Source: Cognatundibacterium oligocarboniphilum (GTDB taxonomy: Bacteria; Pseudomonadota; Gammaproteobacteria; Burkholderiales; Burkholderiaceae_D). Taken from it: a DNA stretch of 64,000 nt. Location: the NCBI RefSeq assembly GCF_013377855.1, contig NZ_JABXYJ010000003.1, forward strand, positions 1-64,000, written 5' to 3'. Below, in pieces: positions 46,404 to 56,124 of this stretch. Within the stretch, counting starts at the first letter, position 1; the number at the start of each line of letters is the position of its first letter. The notes beneath the pieces were generated by a model that searched no databases, had not been told where the DNA came from, and worked only from the letters and a program-made list of their open reading frames with translations. A program made the position numbers and the translations under genes.

Positions 46404-47539
46404 TTTCGGGAAACGGCCTGAGGTGTCTGTATGAGCAATTGCCGGAAACTGAAATCATACTTTTTCAGCAAAGGATTGAGTACCTTGCTGAATTTCCTGA
46501 AATTGACTTTATCGAAATTCATTTGTCCGAACAGCATCTGAAAATGCCGGGCTTCCTCTTTGTTGAACAAGATGAACATCGGACGGTTCAGCTCCAGCCC
46601 TTCATCAATGAAGTCGCGTCCGTAGTGATAGTCATACAGCATCACCAGACCGAATGCGCCGGCAATAAAATGACCGCCAGCCAGTGCCGTCATGCTGCCA
46701 TCTTCTATCGCTGTCATCGCTTCCTGTGACGTGTTGATACCGCTGAACAGTGCATCGGTTCCCGGTTTTCCACCCTGCGCACGCCAGCTGTCCATTGCAC
46801 CAAACGCCATCAGGTCATTTCCCGCCCAGATCAGCCGCGCCTGCGGATGGCGCTTATACAACCATTCGCTCTGCTCCCTGGCTTTGGCGCGATTCCATTC
46901 GCCGTAGACTTCCTGATCGATCACGACATTTTTTTCCTCAGCCACAGCCTGCCGCATTCCTTCATTGCGACGTAATGAGGTCGGCGTGGAGCGGTCTCCG
47001 GCAATCACCAGCATATGCAGTTTGCCGTCAGGCGCTGTCAGATGTTCTGCCATCCCCCGTTCAAACAAGGCACGTGCAGTCAGATAGCCGGCATCGGTGG
47101 CACGTGGTTCCAGCGAACCGAGCCAGCCCTTGAATTGCTGTCGGGGTTGCGGCATCGGCACCTTGCCGGTAGTATCATGCAGGCCGCTGAATGCGAGGAA
47201 AGTCTTGATATTCGCCGTGTCCAGCGTGCGGATCACCTCCAGACCGGTCGAGTAATCGTTCGAGAAAATCACATAGTCAGGCCGCTGCGCCGCCGGTCTG
47301 GCAGCGATTTGCCGTGCAAATTCCAGTGCCCGCAGATGATTGCGTTCGATGTACATGATTTCCAGGTCGATGTCGAGATTTTTAGCTGCGGCCGACATGC
47401 TATTGGCCGCGGTCTGCCAGTAGATTTCATCATGCTTTCCCGGATTCAGAAAAATCACGGACATCGCCATGACCCGCAGCGGCAGCAGCATGGCAATCAG
47501 CATCAGAACAAGCGTTGACAAACGCATTCGGGACAACAT
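46400..47539 (-). CDS. Periplasmic sugar-binding-type protein paired with a diguanylate cyclase
   Basis: A 379-residue secreted protein with a signal peptide (residues 1-25, ending RVMA) and a type-I periplasmic binding-protein fold (sugar-binding / LuxP-like): SVIFLNPGKHDEIYWQTAANSMSAAAKNLDIDLEIMYIERN, DYVIFSNDYSTGLEVIRTL, HMLVIAGDRSTPTSLRRNEGMRQAVAEEKNVVIDQEVYGEW and LIWAGNDLMAFGAMDSWRAQGGKPG. There is no ABC permease or ATPase gene near it. The only partner is the overlapping diguanylate cyclase gene, so it probably acts as the ligand sensor of that enzyme rather than in transport (inference). The ligand is unknown. Confidence 0.88.
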   Translation of the reverse strand: MLSRMRLSTLVLMLIAMLLPLRVMAMSVIFLNPGKHDEIYWQTAANSMSAAAKNLDIDLEIMYIERNHLRALEFARQIAARPAAQRPDYVIFSNDYSTGLEVIRTLDTANIKTFLAFSGLHDTTGKVPMPQPRQQFKGWLGSLEPRATDAGYLTARALFERGMAEHLTAPDGKLHMLVIAGDRSTPTSLRRNEGMRQAVAEEKNVVIDQEVYGEWNRAKAREQSEWLYKRHPQARLIWAGNDLMAFGAMDSWRAQGGKPGTDALFSGINTSQEAMTAIEDGSMTALAGGHFIAGAFGLVMLYDYHYGRDFIDEGLELNRPMFILFNKEEARHFQMLFGQMNFDKVNFRKFSKVLNPLLKKYDFSFRQLLIQTPQAVSRK

Positions 47540-47949
47540 CTGGCACTCCTCCTGATCCGGTCATTCCCGGTAAACAATGGCGGTGTAAGCACAGCGCTGT
47601 AAGGTGCGTTGTTCCGCAACACCGTGATTGGATTCAATATTTCCTGTCAGCCAGCCTCCTCAAGCCACTCCGGAAGCGGTGCAAAAAGCAGGACGTTCAG
47701 TTTATACCGATATTTTCCCTGTTTTTCCGGCAATAAAACCTTGCTTCACAAAAACTCACATTGTGTGCTCGAGATCAAACAGTTTTTCTATTGATACGGA
47801 TGATTTTTTTATTCATACGACGATGGAAATATTATTACAGCCATCAGAACCATGATCGGCAAAACATGCAACGTCACTGCCACGAATATGCCAAAAGGTA
47901 TGCAAAAAAATAGGAAAAGAGATATTCGCCAGCCGATGTGCCAGCGGAA
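47540..47949. other. 410-bp intergenic region upstream of the binding-protein/cyclase pair
   Basis: AT-rich in the middle, between two minus-strand genes. It must hold the promoter of the binding-protein gene, but I find only isolated -10-like sequences (TATAAA on the minus strand near 47705) without a convincing -35. I see no gene, RNA or terminator with a clear stem. Confidence 0.4.
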
Positions 47950-48318
47950 TCAGTCGGCACCAGGACGCACTGCACCAAACAGGGCAGCCTGTTGCTGTGA
48001 TTGCTGCGACAGTTTATCGCAGGCCAGTGTGCATAAAACATACACCGAACTATCCATGGCTTGATAATAAACAGTGTTGCCACGCGCTTCACGCCTCAGC
48101 ATACCGTGCTGAGTCAGCGCATGCAGGTGTCGCGAAATGTTTGCCTGCGAACAATGGCACTGTTGTGCCAGCGCACCGACATTTAACTCCTGGTCACGCA
48201 GCAGGTACAGAATACGCAGGCGGGTCGGCTCTGCCAGCATGGCGAAATGCTTTGCTAAGGCGACATAAGCCAGGTCGGAATCATCCTGTACAGAACGACA
48301 CATTTTCAGATCGGCCAT
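47950..48318 (-). CDS. ArsR-family transcriptional repressor, cysteine-rich
   Basis: A 122-residue winged-helix repressor of the ArsR/SmtB family. The DNA-binding region is ALAKHFAMLAEPTRLRILYLLRDQELNVGALAQQCHCSQANISRHLHALTQHGMLRREARGNTVYYQ. It carries five cysteines (7, 54, 56, 96, 100): the pair at 54/56 is at the start of the recognition helix and 96/100 in the C-terminal helix (YVLCTLACDKL). Such a layout allows thiol-based or metal-based sensing, as in the BigR/SqrR or metal sensors, but which is not decided by sequence. It is divergent from the RND pump genes, whose promoter has a palindrome between its -35 and -10. Confidence 0.9.
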   Translation of the reverse strand: MADLKMCRSVQDDSDLAYVALAKHFAMLAEPTRLRILYLLRDQELNVGALAQQCHCSQANISRHLHALTQHGMLRREARGNTVYYQAMDSSVYVLCTLACDKLSQQSQQQAALFGAVRPGAD

Positions 48319-48379
48319 CGCTCAGGACTTTTTAAAAATTTATGAAGATCAGCATTACCGTAAAAAACATAAAATATAT

Positions 48380-48410
48380 ATTTGCGCATTCATGCAAATA
48401 ACTATATAAT
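48380..48410 (+). promoter_or_regulatory. Promoter of the RND operon with an embedded ArsR-type palindrome
   Basis: The -35 is TTGCGC (48382-48387, weak) and the -10 is a perfect TATAAT (48405-48410), 17 bp apart. An inverted repeat ATTTGC-N8-GCAAAT (48380-48399) overlaps the -35 and fills most of the spacer, the place where a repressor blocks RNA polymerase. ArsR-family operators are typically AT-rich palindromes with this form. The AGGAG ribosome site is at 48452-48456. Confidence 0.6.
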
Positions 48411-48466
48411 GATTTTACTTTAAGTGCAATCTTATTCTTGCAACCCGCCATTCAGGAGATCCGATC

Positions 48467-49531
48467 ATGACCCGCACTGCCATTCGCCTTGCTGCATTGA
48501 CGTTTGCAGGCACTTTGCTGAGCCACCTCCCGCTTGCCCAGGCGGCAGGTCTTGTCGTAGAGCCAGTGCGTTCCAGTCAGGAAGGGCAACGCTATCAGGC
48601 AGACGGTGTTGTCGAGGCCGTACGGCAAAGTGTGATTTCGGCGCAAATTTCCGGCGCCATCGTGCAATTGCCGGTGAAAGCCGGCGATGCCGTGAAAGCC
48701 GGGCAGGTTCTGGTGCGGATTGATGCCCGCGCCGCCAATCAGGAAGCCAGCGCCAGCCGCGCTCAGGTAGATGCGGCACGGGCTGCATTGCAGGTGGCAA
48801 GCAAGGATTTTGAACGCCAGAAACAGCTGTTTACCAAAAACTACATCAGTCAGGCGCAGTTAGACCGCGCCGAATCACAGTACCAGAGCGCCAGTGCCCA
48901 AGCCAATGCGCAACTGGCACAGGCAGCTGCCGTACAGACTCAATCCGGCTTCTACACGCTCACCGCACCTTACAGCGGCCTGCTGAGCGACGTCCCCATC
49001 ACAATGGGCGATATGGCAATGCCAGGGCGCCCATTGATGACTGTCTACGATCCGTCAGCGATGCGGGTCAGCGTCACTGTGCCACAGGAAAAAGCTGCCC
49101 AGCTGGCGACAGGTCAGACAGTGCGGGTTGCCGTCACTGGTTTGCCTGAAGCGCAGCGCTGGATCAGCGCGACCAAAGTCACTGTTTTACCCGCTGCCGA
49201 CGCAGCAACCCATACCGTGCAGGTCAGGCTGGACTTACCGGCCAGTCTGCCCGGACTGACGCCCGGCATGTTTGCCCGCGCCAGCCTGCCGGTGAATGCG
49301 CCGCTCAACACCAGGGAAGCAGCCCGCCTGTTCGTTCCTGCCAAAGCCGTTTTCCGGCGCGCTGAACTGTATGCCGTATATGTCGTCAATGCGCAGGGCA
49401 AGCCCTTGCTGCGCCAAGTAAGACCCGGTGCCGTCAATGGCGGTGAACAGGAAATCCTGAGCGGAGTGGTTGCCGGCGAACAGGTCGCCACCGACCCGCT
49501 GGCTGCTGCCGCTGTTTCTGCCGGAAAATAA
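48467..49531 (+). CDS. RND efflux membrane-fusion (adaptor) protein
   Basis: A 354-residue periplasmic adaptor of the HlyD/RND family. Signal peptide 1-26 (ends AQA), not a lipoprotein. Then a lipoyl/biotinyl-like domain (ISGAIVQLPVKAGDAVKAGQVLVRID), a coiled-coil hairpin (EASASRAQVDAARAALQVASKDFERQKQLFTKNYISQAQLDRAESQYQSASAQANAQLAQAAAVQ) and a beta-barrel with the C-terminal ALFVPAKAVFRRAELYAVYVVNAQGKPLLRQVRPG-type region. It links the inner pump to an outer-membrane channel. Its stop is 10 bp before the RND permease start. No outer-membrane factor lies in this operon; the lipoprotein at 41442-42863 is a possible partner. Confidence 0.92.
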   Translation: MTRTAIRLAALTFAGTLLSHLPLAQAAGLVVEPVRSSQEGQRYQADGVVEAVRQSVISAQISGAIVQLPVKAGDAVKAGQVLVRIDARAANQEASASRAQVDAARAALQVASKDFERQKQLFTKNYISQAQLDRAESQYQSASAQANAQLAQAAAVQTQSGFYTLTAPYSGLLSDVPITMGDMAMPGRPLMTVYDPSAMRVSVTVPQEKAAQLATGQTVRVAVTGLPEAQRWISATKVTVLPAADAATHTVQVRLDLPASLPGLTPGMFARASLPVNAPLNTREAARLFVPAKAVFRRAELYAVYVVNAQGKPLLRQVRPGAVNGGEQEILSGVVAGEQVATDPLAAAAVSAGK

Positions 49532-49541
49532 GGAGCCGCCA

Positions 49542-52500
49542 ATGAAAACCACTCTGGGTATTTCCGGTCGGATCGCTGCATTCTTCCAGTCGGCGCAGAT
49601 CACACCGCTGCTGGCGCTGGTGGCCTTTTTACTGGGTCTGTTTGCAATACTCGTCACGCCACGCGAAGAAGAGCCTCAGATCAACGTCACGATGGCGAAT
49701 GTGCTGATTCCATTTCCCGGTGCCTCGGTTGCCGATGTGGAGCAGATGGTCAGCATTCCTGCCGAACAGGTATTAAGTCAGATTAACAATGTCGAGCATG
49801 TGACCTCGGTATCCCGCCCCGGACTGGCGATCATCACGGTGCAGTTTGAAGTCGGCGTTCCCCGCACCGAGGCGCTGGTGCGCCTGTATAACACGGTACA
49901 CAGCAACCGTGACTGGCTGCCCGCCAATCTGGGGACGCAAGAACCGCTGATCAAACCCAAAGGTATTGACGATGTACCCATCGTTTCACTCACGCTGTGG
50001 AGTAAAAACCCGCAGACCGGCGCGTTTGACCTGGAGCAGATCGCCCACAGTATCGAAGCCGATCTGAAACGGGTGCCCGGCACACGCGAAGTCATGACGA
50101 CCGGCGGCCCCGGGCGCGCCATCAACATTGAAATCGACCCGCAGCGACTGGCTGCCAGCGGCCTGACCGTCAGCGACCTGCGCAACAGCCTGCAGGCCGC
50201 CAATCTGGGCTTGCCAGCCGGCGAGCTGCTGGCGGGGAATCAGTCGGTCTCCATTGAATCCGGCCCTTTCCTGAGTAACGCGCAGCAGGTCGGTGAACTG
50301 GTGGTGGGCGTCAGCGCAGGCAAGCCCGTATTCCTGCAGGATGTCGCCGCAGTCAGTGATGGTGCCTTACCGGCTGCACGCTATGTCTGGCACGGCACAG
50401 CCGGAAAAACCGGCGCCGAGTATCCGGCCGTCACTATCGCTGTTACCAAAAAGCCGGGCCAGAATGCCGTTGATGTCGCCAATGCCGTCATCGCACGTGC
50501 CGACAATCTGCGCAATAGCGTGATTCCGGCCGGCGTGGAAGTCAGCACCACCCGCAACTACGGCCAGACCGCTGACGACAAGGCCAAAAAGCTGATTCAG
50601 AAATTGCTGTTTGCCACCGCTTCGGTAGTTGCACTGGTGTTTTTGGCGCTGGGCCGGCGCGAGGCAGCCATCGTCGGTACAGCCGTCATCCTGACATTGA
50701 CTGTGACGCTGTTTGCATCCTGGGCATGGGGCTTTACCCTGAACCGGGTATCCCTGTTTGCGCTGATTTTTTCGATCGGTATTCTGGTGGATGACGCGAT
50801 TGTCGTCGTCGAAAATATCCATCGGCATCAGGCGCTGTTTTCTGAAAAAACGCTGCGGCAGATCATTCCCGGTGCGGTCGATGAAGTCGGCGGTCCGACC
50901 ATTCTGGCAACGCTGACCGTCATCGCTGCCCTGCTGCCGATGGCATTTGTCAGCGGCCTCATGGGCCCATACATGAGCCCGATTCCGATCAATGCCAGCA
51001 TGGGTATGCTGCTGTCGCTCGCGATTGCCTTCATCGTCACCCCCTGGCTTGCCAGCCTGTGGATGAAAGAAGGTCATCATGCAGCTGGTGGCATGGCTGA
51101 CAAACTGCGCCCGCTGTTTACCCGCGTATTCCGGCCGTTTCTGGATGAGCGTACCGGCACCGGTAACCGCCGCAAGCTGGGACTGGGCGTCGCCGTGCTG
51201 ATTGCACTGTCTGTCGCACTACCGGTCATCGGACTGGTGCAGTTAAAGATGCTGCCGTTTGACAATAAATCTGAATTTCAGGTCATGGTCGATATGCCAG
51301 CAGGAACGCCGGTTGAACAAACGGCTGCCGTACTGCATGAGCTCGGCGTCTATCTGCAGACCGTGCCGGAAGTCAGTGACTATCAGGCATATGCCGGCAC
51401 CTCCGGTCCGATTAATTTCAACGGACTGGTACGTCAGTACTATCTGCGTGCCGGCGGTGAAGTCGGTGACATTCAGGTGAATCTGGTCGACAAGCATCAT
51501 CGCAGCGAGCAAAGCCACGCGATTGCCACCAGAGTGCGTCCGGCCTTGCAGAAAATTGCCCGCGCTTATGCCGCGAATGTAAAAATCGTCGAAGTGCCGC
51601 CTGGTCCGCCAGTGCTGTCGCCGATTGTGGCAGAAATTTACGGTCCAACGCCGGAAGGCCGCCGCCAGCTTGCCAAGTCAGTACGGGGAGTGTTTGAAAA
51701 AACTGCCGGTATTGTCGATGTGGACGACAACAGCATTGCCAATGCTCCGCGCAAGATACTGCTGGTCGATCGTCGCAAAGCAGCGCAGCTCGGCATTTCC
51801 CAGGCAGCGATTGTCAGCACGCTGCGTGCCGGACTGGCAGGTGAAGCCGCCAGTTATCTGCATGACGAAACCAAGTATCCGGCATCGCTGAATCTGCATC
51901 TGCCCCCCGCACAACAAGGCAGTCTGGACACGCTGCTAGCGCTCGGCGTCAGAAATGCCAAAGGCGGGATTGTCCCTATCCGCGAACTGGTCAGCATCAG
52001 CGACGAATTACGTGAGCAGCCCCGTTACCATAAAGACGGACTGGGCGTGAACTTTGTGGTTGCCGACATGGCAGGAAAAATCGACAGCCCCTTGTACGGC
52101 ATGTTTGGCATGCGTCATGCAATCGGTCAGCTGACCGCCCCTGACGGTGGCCGTATTGAAGAATACTTCATCCATCAGCCAGTCGACCCATATCGTGGAT
52201 TCAGTCTGAAATGGGATGGCGAATGGCAGGTCACCTATGAAACATTCCGCGACATGGGGGCCGCCTATGGCGTCGGCCTGATCCTGATTTATCTGCTGGT
52301 GGTGGCGCAGTTCGGCTCCTATCTGACACCGCTGATTATCATGGCGCCGATTCCGCTGACCATCATCGGCGTGATGCCCGGCCACGCCCTGCTCGGCGCG
52401 CAATACACCGCCACCAGCATGATCGGCATGATTGCGCTGGCCGGCATCATCGTGCGCAATTCGATTCTGCTGGTTGACTTCATTCATGTGCAGCTTGCCG

Positions 52501-52736
52501 AAGGCATGGCGTTCAAAGACGCGGTGGTGAATTCCGCGATCACCCGCGCCCAGCCAATCGCCCTGACCGGTCTGGCCGCAATGATGGGGGCCTTTTTTAT
52601 TCTCGATGATCCGATCTTCAACGGTCTCGCGATTTCGCTGATTTTCGGGATTTTTGTTTCCACCCTGCTGACACTGGTGGTGATTCCGCTGCTGTATTAC
52701 GCCGCGTATCAGCGCCGTTACAGCACGCCGGTTTAA
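49542..52736 (+). CDS. RND-family efflux permease
   Basis: A 1064-residue proton-driven inner-membrane pump of the HAE1-like (AcrB) class. I use the start at 49542 (MKTTLGISGRIAAFFQ) because of the strong AAGGAG ribosome site; an in-frame earlier start at 49470 would overlap the adaptor gene. Two sets of six transmembrane helices and two large periplasmic loops (about 40-335 and 555-860) are visible. The proton-relay Asp pair is in TM4 (FSIGILVDDAIVVVENIHRH). It lacks the DFGxxxD-type motif of heavy-metal HME pumps, so organic or hydrophobic substrates are more likely. Confidence 0.95.
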   Translation: MKTTLGISGRIAAFFQSAQITPLLALVAFLLGLFAILVTPREEEPQINVTMANVLIPFPGASVADVEQMVSIPAEQVLSQINNVEHVTSVSRPGLAIITVQFEVGVPRTEALVRLYNTVHSNRDWLPANLGTQEPLIKPKGIDDVPIVSLTLWSKNPQTGAFDLEQIAHSIEADLKRVPGTREVMTTGGPGRAINIEIDPQRLAASGLTVSDLRNSLQAANLGLPAGELLAGNQSVSIESGPFLSNAQQVGELVVGVSAGKPVFLQDVAAVSDGALPAARYVWHGTAGKTGAEYPAVTIAVTKKPGQNAVDVANAVIARADNLRNSVIPAGVEVSTTRNYGQTADDKAKKLIQKLLFATASVVALVFLALGRREAAIVGTAVILTLTVTLFASWAWGFTLNRVSLFALIFSIGILVDDAIVVVENIHRHQALFSEKTLRQIIPGAVDEVGGPTILATLTVIAALLPMAFVSGLMGPYMSPIPINASMGMLLSLAIAFIVTPWLASLWMKEGHHAAGGMADKLRPLFTRVFRPFLDERTGTGNRRKLGLGVAVLIALSVALPVIGLVQLKMLPFDNKSEFQVMVDMPAGTPVEQTAAVLHELGVYLQTVPEVSDYQAYAGTSGPINFNGLVRQYYLRAGGEVGDIQVNLVDKHHRSEQSHAIATRVRPALQKIARAYAANVKIVEVPPGPPVLSPIVAEIYGPTPEGRRQLAKSVRGVFEKTAGIVDVDDNSIANAPRKILLVDRRKAAQLGISQAAIVSTLRAGLAGEAASYLHDETKYPASLNLHLPPAQQGSLDTLLALGVRNAKGGIVPIRELVSISDELREQPRYHKDGLGVNFVVADMAGKIDSPLYGMFGMRHAIGQLTAPDGGRIEEYFIHQPVDPYRGFSLKWDGEWQVTYETFRDMGAAYGVGLILIYLLVVAQFGSYLTPLIIMAPIPLTIIGVMPGHALLGAQYTATSMIGMIALAGIIVRNSILLVDFIHVQLAEGMAFKDAVVNSAITRAQPIALTGLAAMMGAFFILDDPIFNGLAISLIFGIFVSTLLTLVVIPLLYYAAYQRRYSTPV

Positions 52737-52821
52737 ACGTTTTTATCGCTGCTTGATGTTTGTTATTTGTATGTTTTACATGTTTTTTTAACCGTTTGTT
52801 TGACACTGAAGGAGTCTGATC

Positions 52822-53031
52822 ATGACCAGCTGGCAAGTCGTCCGTATCGTTGCAGGATTTTTTATCTTACTGAGCCTGGCGCTCGGCATTCCGGAAAGCC
52901 CGGTTTTTGTCAATCAGTGGTGGCTGGGTTTCACCGCATTTGTCGGCATCAATCTGTTCCAGAGCGGCTTCACCAAGTGGTGCCTGATGGAAAATATCCT
53001 GCGCAAACTCGGCATCCGTCCCGGCTGCTGA
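52822..53031 (+). CDS. DUF2892 small membrane protein
   Basis: A 69-residue membrane protein of the DUF2892 family (related to the membrane part of YgaP): two hydrophobic segments (VRIVAGFFILLSLALGI and FTAFVGINLFQSGF) and a terminal Cys (GIRPGC), plus Cys in KWCLMENILRKLG. Such proteins are often beside rhodanese or redox genes. A GAAGGAG ribosome site precedes the ATG. It lies 85 bp after the pump gene and 43 bp before trxC on the same strand. Confidence 0.82.
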   Translation: MTSWQVVRIVAGFFILLSLALGIPESPVFVNQWWLGFTAFVGINLFQSGFTKWCLMENILRKLGIRPGC

Positions 53032-53074
53032 TGTTCATTCTGAGTCTCTGAGTCCCACATAAGAAGGAGCGATC

Positions 53075-53500
53075 ATGCACCTCGTCTGCCCGCATTGCAC
53101 AGCCACCAACCGGATTCCTGATGAACGTCTGTCCGATCAGCCCGTCTGCGGTCAGTGCGGGCACGCACTGATGGCCGCCAAACCGGTCGCCATCAGCGAT
53201 CAGGCGCTGCCCAAATTCCTGGCAAAAACCGAGTTGCCGGTGCTGATCGACTTCTGGGCTGAATGGTGCGGCCCCTGCCGCGCCATGGCCCCCCAATTTG
53301 CCGAAGCCGCACGCCAGATGCCCGGAATCCGTTTCGTCAAAGTCGATAGCGACGCCGCCCCTGCCGCCAGCCAGCAGTTTGCTATCCGCAGCATCCCGAC
53401 GCTGGTGCTGATGCACCACGGCCGCGAACTGGGTCGCCAGAGTGGCGCCATGCCAGCCTCGCAACTGCTGGCATGGGCACGCCAGTTGCTGGGGCAATAA
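53075..53500 (+). CDS. trxC: Thioredoxin 2
   Basis: A 141-residue cytosolic thioredoxin with a zinc-binding N-terminal extension. Zinc ligands Cys5, Cys8, Cys25 and Cys28 (VCPHCTATNRIPDERL...VCGQCGHAL) precede a thioredoxin domain with the active site WCGPC (Cys65, Cys68) and the cis-Pro segment SIPTL. TrxC is a disulphide reductase that is induced by oxidative stress in E. coli; the zinc site can sense oxidation. An AAGGAG ribosome site lies before the start. Likely the last gene of the ArsR-controlled operon. Confidence 0.94.
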   Translation: MHLVCPHCTATNRIPDERLSDQPVCGQCGHALMAAKPVAISDQALPKFLAKTELPVLIDFWAEWCGPCRAMAPQFAEAARQMPGIRFVKVDSDAAPAASQQFAIRSIPTLVLMHHGRELGRQSGAMPASQLLAWARQLLGQ

Positions 53501-53529
53501 CCCCCAAATTCCCGTCCGCCACCGGCACA

Positions 53530-53548
53530 GGCGCATGAACAATGCGCC
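53530..53548 (+). other. Hairpin after trxC
   Basis: GGCGCAT (53530-53536) pairs with ATGCGCC (53542-53548) across a five-base loop, 29 bases after the trxC stop. There is no T run after it, so it may be an mRNA 3'-end hairpin rather than a full terminator. Confidence 0.45.
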
Positions 53549-53681
53549 CTGTTCACTCACGCACAAAGCTATTTCAAAAAAGAAAATTCAAAAAAGTAAA
53601 GCGACATCACCTTCACAATGGCAACGCAACGCTCTAATTCTTTGATTTTTAAAACTATTTTCAAATTCTTCACTTTTCTTT

Positions 53682-53711
53682 CTTGAAAAGCAGCTACCCC
53701 GCCCATATAAT
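53682..53711 (+). promoter_or_regulatory. Superimposed heat-shock and housekeeping promoters of groESL
   Basis: CTTGAAA (53682-53688) followed after 13 bp by CCCATAT (53702-53708) fits a sigma-32 promoter. The same bases also give TTGAAA (53683-53688), a 17-bp spacer and a perfect TATAAT (53706-53711), a sigma-70 promoter. The CIRCE operator starts at the last base of this -10. Confidence 0.75.
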
Positions 53712-53737
53712 TAGCACTCGTTGGGATAGAGTGCTAA
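53711..53737 (+). promoter_or_regulatory. CIRCE operator (HrcA site) of groESL
   Basis: A perfect match to the CIRCE consensus: TTAGCACTC (53711-53719), nine bases, GAGTGCTAA (53729-53737). HrcA repressor binds it and is released on heat shock. No hrcA gene is in the window. Confidence 0.95.
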
Positions 53738-53801
53738 CAACGCCATTCCCCACCTCTGAATAAACATTTTAGCAATTACTCGCAAATTTAAAGGAGCTTG
53801 T

Positions 53802-54092
53802 ATGAACCTTCGTCCTCTGCACGATCGTCTGATCGTTAAACGTCTGGATCAGGAAACTAAAACCGCTTCCGGTATCGTTCTGCCTGACGCTGCAGCTGAG
53901 AAACCAGACCAGGGTGAAGTATTGGCCGTTGGTGCTGGCAAACAATTGGATAACGGCACAGTACGTGCGCTGGAAGTAAAAGTCGGCGACCGCGTATTGT
54001 TCGGAAAATATTCCGGTCAGGCAGTCAAAGTTGACGGTCAGGAAGTTCTGGTCATGCGTGAAGAAGACATCTTCGCGATCGTACAGAAATAA
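53802..54092 (+). CDS. groES: Co-chaperonin GroES
   Basis: A 96-residue co-chaperonin that caps the GroEL cavity. The family sequence is clear: [45 protein letters not shown] with the mobile loop at about 17-32, and [34 protein letters not shown]. An AAAGGAG ribosome site precedes the ATG. It is 49 bp upstream of groEL. Controlled by CIRCE and the promoter pair just upstream. Confidence 0.98.
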   Translation: MNLRPLHDRLIVKRLDQETKTASGIVLPDAAAEKPDQGEVLAVGAGKQLDNGTVRALEVKVGDRVLFGKYSGQAVKVDGQEVLVMREEDIFAIVQK

Positions 54093-54105
54093 TTTACATT
54101 CCTAA

Positions 54106-55794
<1,689 letters not shown>

Positions 55795-55830
55795 TACCCC
55801 CTTGTACGCGCAGTTTTCCTGCGTCGCACA

Positions 55831-55864
55831 AAAAAAGCCTTGCATGTATTTGCAAGGCTTTTTT
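55831..55864 (+). terminator. Terminator of the groESL operon
   Basis: AAAAAAGCCTTGCA (55831-55844) pairs perfectly with TGCAAGGCTTTTTT (55851-55864) with a 6-base loop, 36 bases after the groEL stop. Confidence 0.92.
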
Positions 55865-56124
55865 ATTTTCCGCCTCCCGTCTTTGAGATCCAGCACATCA
55901 TCTTGATATCGTTCTCACCAGCGCAGAGCGATTGATTATTTTCTGTACTGACACAGCAAATCCAACGAAAATGCGGATTTCAAGCCCGCCACCTTGACAC
56001 TGTCTGGCAGGGCTTGGATACTGCCGCACCTGAACAGAATTTCAGGCTTGATGAATCTGCTTGCGGCCCGTCTGACCCGGACTCCCCGCCAACAGATGTA
56101 TCCGATATTTTCTCTGGAGACGCA

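Noticed and set aside
46400-47539. ABC sugar transporter
   Set aside because: The binding protein has no permease or ATPase gene on either side; its only partner is the diguanylate cyclase gene.
49542-52736. Heavy-metal (HME) RND pump
   Set aside because: The TM4 region shows the AcrB-type Asp pair and not the HME signature, despite the ArsR-family regulator.
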